Origin: Ruminococcus sp.
Lineage (GTDB): Bacteria; Bacillota; Clostridia; Oscillospirales; Ruminococcaceae
Direction: 5' to 3'
DNA: 6,320 nt
Assembly: GCA_014799765.1 (NCBI GenBank)
Contig: JAAVHK010000006.1
Location: forward strand, 19,481 to 25,800
This document shows, one piece after another, positions 3,732 through 6,320 of this stretch (position 1 is the stretch's first letter; each line of letters starts with the position of its first letter). The notes beneath the pieces are model-generated. The model was not told where the DNA came from and did not search any database. It saw only the letters and a list, made by a program, of their open reading frames with translations. Made by a program: the position numbers and the translations under genes.

Positions 3732-6320
3732 ATGAATATCGACAGAAAAAAAGTATCTGCCATGATGAGACAGTATCTTGAAATAAAAGACAATTACAAT
3801 GACTGTATATTATTTTTCCGTGTAGGAGATTTCTATGAAATGTTTTTTGATGACGCAATAACGGTATCAAAGGCAATAGAACTGACCCTCACCGGCAAGG
3901 AATGCGGACTTGAAGAACGTGCACCAATGTGTGGCGTACCATATCATGCAGTAGATATATATATAAAGAAACTTGTTGATTCAGGGTTTAAAGTTGCGGT
4001 ATGCGAACAGCTCACCGAACCGATTTCCAGTAAGGACATAGTAAAGCGTGATGTCATAAGAGTTGTGACCCCTGGTACACTTACGGATAGCAATATGCTT
4101 GACGACAGCAGAAATAACTATATATGCAGTATTTTCTATGACAGTTATAATCGTATATGTGCGATAGCATCGGCGGATATTTCCACAGGTGAGGCATTTT
4201 TAAGTATCATGGACGGCAAAGACATTGAAACGGAAATTATAAATGAACTTTCAAGGTGTCAGCCTGCCGAGATTATATTTCCGGAAAGTTTTCTGTCGCT
4301 GAAAAACGTATGTAATTTTATAAAATTACGTCTGAAATGTACAGTCACTATGAGGGATAAGGAACGCTTTTATCCGGCAGGAAATCACGATATAATACAG
4401 AATGTTTTCAGGAAGTCGCCGGAAGAACTGGGCATAAGCAGTTATGGTGCGGATTGTTCAGCGGTATGCGGATTATTTGACTATATAAACGATACACAGA
4501 AGACATCAGTTTCAAGGTTTACTACACTGGAAATACTTAAAGAAGATTCATTCATGGGACTTGACTTAAATGCACGTCGTAATCTCGAACTTACAGAAAC
4601 GCTCCGTAATAAAGAGCGTAAAGGGTCATTACTGTGGGTACTCGATTCCGCAAAGACTTCCATGGGCAGACGACTTCTGAAGAACTGGATTGAACAGCCC
4701 CTTAAAAGTCCGGCGAGAATTATAGAACGTCTTGACGCTGTAGAGGCACTGAAGCGGAAAAGTGTTGTATTATACGAATTACAGAATTTATTGTCGGGAG
4801 TATATGACCTTGAACGTCTCATGACGAAAGTAATGTATAAACGGGCGAATCCTCGTGACCTTAAAGCACTTTCGGCGACGGCAATCAAATTACCGTTCAT
4901 AAAAAAGGAACTCGAAAAACTGGACACTTCAAAATTACTGACAAAATATAACAGTGACATTTCCGGACTGGACGAAATTGTAAAACTCGTTGAAAAGGCT
5001 ATTACAGACGAACCGCCTATAGTAGTCAAGGACGGCGGAGTTATAAAGGACGGTTTCAACAGTGAACTTGATGACTTACGGCACATAATGAATAATAATC
5101 AGGAAATAATTGACAACATTCTTGAAAAGGAACGTGAACGCACAGGAATAAAAACTCTTAAAATAGGATTCAATAAAGTATTCGGATATTATTTAGAGGT
5201 CACACGCTCTTATTACGAACATATCCCGAAAAACTGGACACGCAAACAGACTCTCGCAAATGCTGAACGTTTCATAACAGAAGAACTTAAAAACGCTGAA
5301 AACTCGATACTCAGTGCAAAAGACAAGGCATTAGCACTTGAAGCGGATATATTTGTAGAAGTCCGTGACTATATTGCAACCATGCTTGAAAAAGTACAGC
5401 GTACAGCCATAGCAGTAGCATCTGTAGATGTTCTGTGTTCGTTTGCGGACGTTTCCATAAGAAATCTGTATGTCAAGCCGGAAATATCCCTTGACGGTTC
5501 AATTGACATAAAAGCCGGAAGACATCCTGTAGTAGAAGTCATGCTTGAAGAAGAAATATTTATTCCTAATGACCTCTACATTGACAAGAAAGAAAACAGA
5601 ATGTCAATAATAACAGGTCCTAATATGTCGGGAAAATCGACGTATATGCGACAGACTGCATTAATTGTACTTATGGCACAGATAGGTTGTTTTGTGCCGG
5701 CGGATTCTGCGAGAATTTCAATAGTGGACAGGATTTTCACGAGGATAGGAGCATCAGACGATTTGACAGCCGGACAAAGTACATTTATGGTTGAAATGAG
5801 TGAAGTTGCCGATATACTGAAAAATGCCACATCTGACAGTCTTGTTATTCTCGACGAGGTTGGGCGAGGTACATCTACATATGACGGCGTAAGTATAGCA
5901 CGTGCGGTAGCGGAATATATATGTACGTCCAGAAAGTTAGGTTGCAAGACGCTTTTCGCAACGCATTATCACGAACTTATCGGACTTGAAAACGAATTTG
6001 ATGGCATTAAGAATTACAGTATAGCAGTAAATAAGCGTGGCAGTACAATACGTTTTTTAAGAAAGATAGTCCGTGGTGGTATCGACGAAAGTTACGGTGT
6101 TGACGTAGCTAAACTTGCGGGACTTCCGGCGAAAGTAATCAATCGTGCGAAAGAGATTCTCAATGAAATGGAAGAAACACATAAAAATTATACTGAAACC
6201 GTTTCCGGAGAAGAAAACAGTCAGATAACATTTGAAAGCATAAATAATCAGACAGTCCTTGATATGCTCCGTAAGACAAACATCGACGAACTGACAGACA
6301 GTGAATGCAGAATGTTGTTG
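3732..6320 (+). CDS. mutS: DNA mismatch repair protein MutS (3' end cut by window)
   Basis: MutS recognises base mismatches and small loops and starts mismatch repair with MutL. The frame is open for 863 codons from ATG 3732 to the window edge; the family length is about 850-880, so only a short tail is missing. The mismatch-wedge motif is F34-Y35-E36 within GDFYEMF. Domain I spans about 1-115, connector about 125-255, core and clamp about 265-545 (GYYLEV at 485-490). The ATPase domain has Walker A GPNMSGKST at 629-637 (Lys635), Walker B LVILDE ending D708-E709, the RGTSTYDG segment, and His745 in FATHYHEL. QITFE at 831-835 resembles a degenerate beta-clamp motif. All key residues are intact, so it is functional MutS1, not MutS2 (no Smr region). 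mutL would be expected downstream. Confidence 0.97.
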   Translation, partial: MNIDRKKVSAMMRQYLEIKDNYNDCILFFRVGDFYEMFFDDAITVSKAIELTLTGKECGLEERAPMCGVPYHAVDIYIKKLVDSGFKVAVCEQLTEPISSKDIVKRDVIRVVTPGTLTDSNMLDDSRNNYICSIFYDSYNRICAIASADISTGEAFLSIMDGKDIETEIINELSRCQPAEIIFPESFLSLKNVCNFIKLRLKCTVTMRDKERFYPAGNHDIIQNVFRKSPEELGISSYGADCSAVCGLFDYINDTQKTSVSRFTTLEILKEDSFMGLDLNARRNLELTETLRNKERKGSLLWVLDSAKTSMGRRLLKNWIEQPLKSPARIIERLDAVEALKRKSVVLYELQNLLSGVYDLERLMTKVMYKRANPRDLKALSATAIKLPFIKKELEKLDTSKLLTKYNSDISGLDEIVKLVEKAITDEPPIVVKDGGVIKDGFNSELDDLRHIMNNNQEIIDNILEKERERTGIKTLKIGFNKVFGYYLEVTRSYYEHIPKNWTRKQTLANAERFITEELKNAENSILSAKDKALALEADIFVEVRDYIATMLEKVQRTAIAVASVDVLCSFADVSIRNLYVKPEISLDGSIDIKAGRHPVVEVMLEEEIFIPNDLYIDKKENRMSIITGPNMSGKSTYMRQTALIVLMAQIGCFVPADSARISIVDRIFTRIGASDDLTAGQSTFMVEMSEVADILKNATSDSLVILDEVGRGTSTYDGVSIARAVAEYICTSRKLGCKTLFATHYHELIGLENEFDGIKNYSIAVNKRGSTIRFLRKIVRGGIDESYGVDVAKLAGLPAKVINRAKEILNEMEETHKNYTETVSGEENSQITFESINNQTVLDMLRKTNIDELTDSECRMLL

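Noticed and set aside
4481..5086. Minus-strand open frame of 201 codons inside mutS
   Set aside because: It is antisense to a fully conserved mutS frame, its Ser/Arg/Phe-rich translation has no recognisable pattern, and no ribosome binding site was seen.
5576..5947. Minus-strand open frame of 123 codons opposite the MutS ATPase domain
   Set aside because: The conserved Walker A and B codons on the plus strand explain the open frame; the translation has no family signature.

Overview
The window looks like a chromosomal segment of a Gram-positive anaerobic firmicute, most likely a Ruminococcus-type member of the Oscillospiraceae. Three things point there: low GC with strong AGGAG-type ribosome binding sites, a secreted protein that ends in a type I dockerin after runs of threonine (the style of R. 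flavefaciens-like cellulosome or amylosome proteins), and the firmicute gene order miaB - ylbF/ricA-like - mutS. The genus is inferred from protein style, not from a database match.

Layout. Positions 64-1656 (minus strand) encode a 530-residue exported protein: signal peptide, two putative Ig/prealbumin-like (SpaA/Cna-B-like) beta domains, threonine-rich linkers holding two copies of a four-cysteine zinc-ribbon-like module, and a C-terminal dockerin. Positions 1657-1924 are an AT-rich divergent intergenic region with a good sigma-A promoter on each strand and a cluster of short inverted words (TACAAA/TTTGTA, ATGACTA/TAGTCAT) in and beside both promoters. Positions 1925-3292 encode MiaB, 3323-3730 a YlbF/RicA-family protein with a cysteine-rich tail, and 3732-6320 MutS, which is cut by the window edge only a little before its expected C-terminus. 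The last three genes run in the same direction with gaps of 30 and 1 nt and no visible terminator between them, so they are probably one transcript.

How the genes work together. The plus-strand operon is housekeeping: tRNA A37 methylthiolation (MiaB, a radical-SAM [4Fe-4S] enzyme), a small probable Fe-S/RNA-processing regulator related to B. subtilis RicA/RicF, and mismatch recognition (MutS). In B. subtilis the corresponding order is ymcB(miaB)-ymcA(ricA)-cotE-mutS-mutL. Here the spore-coat gene cotE is absent and mutS follows directly, translationally close to the small gene. The divergent gene belongs to a separate function, the extracellular cohesin-dockerin system.

I see no RNA genes, insertion sequences, CRISPR arrays, prophage parts or attachment sites. 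The least ordinary items are the Cys4 repeats in a dockerin protein, the Cys-rich tail of the YlbF-family protein whose codons contain the mutS ribosome binding site, and the possible shared operator between the divergent promoters.
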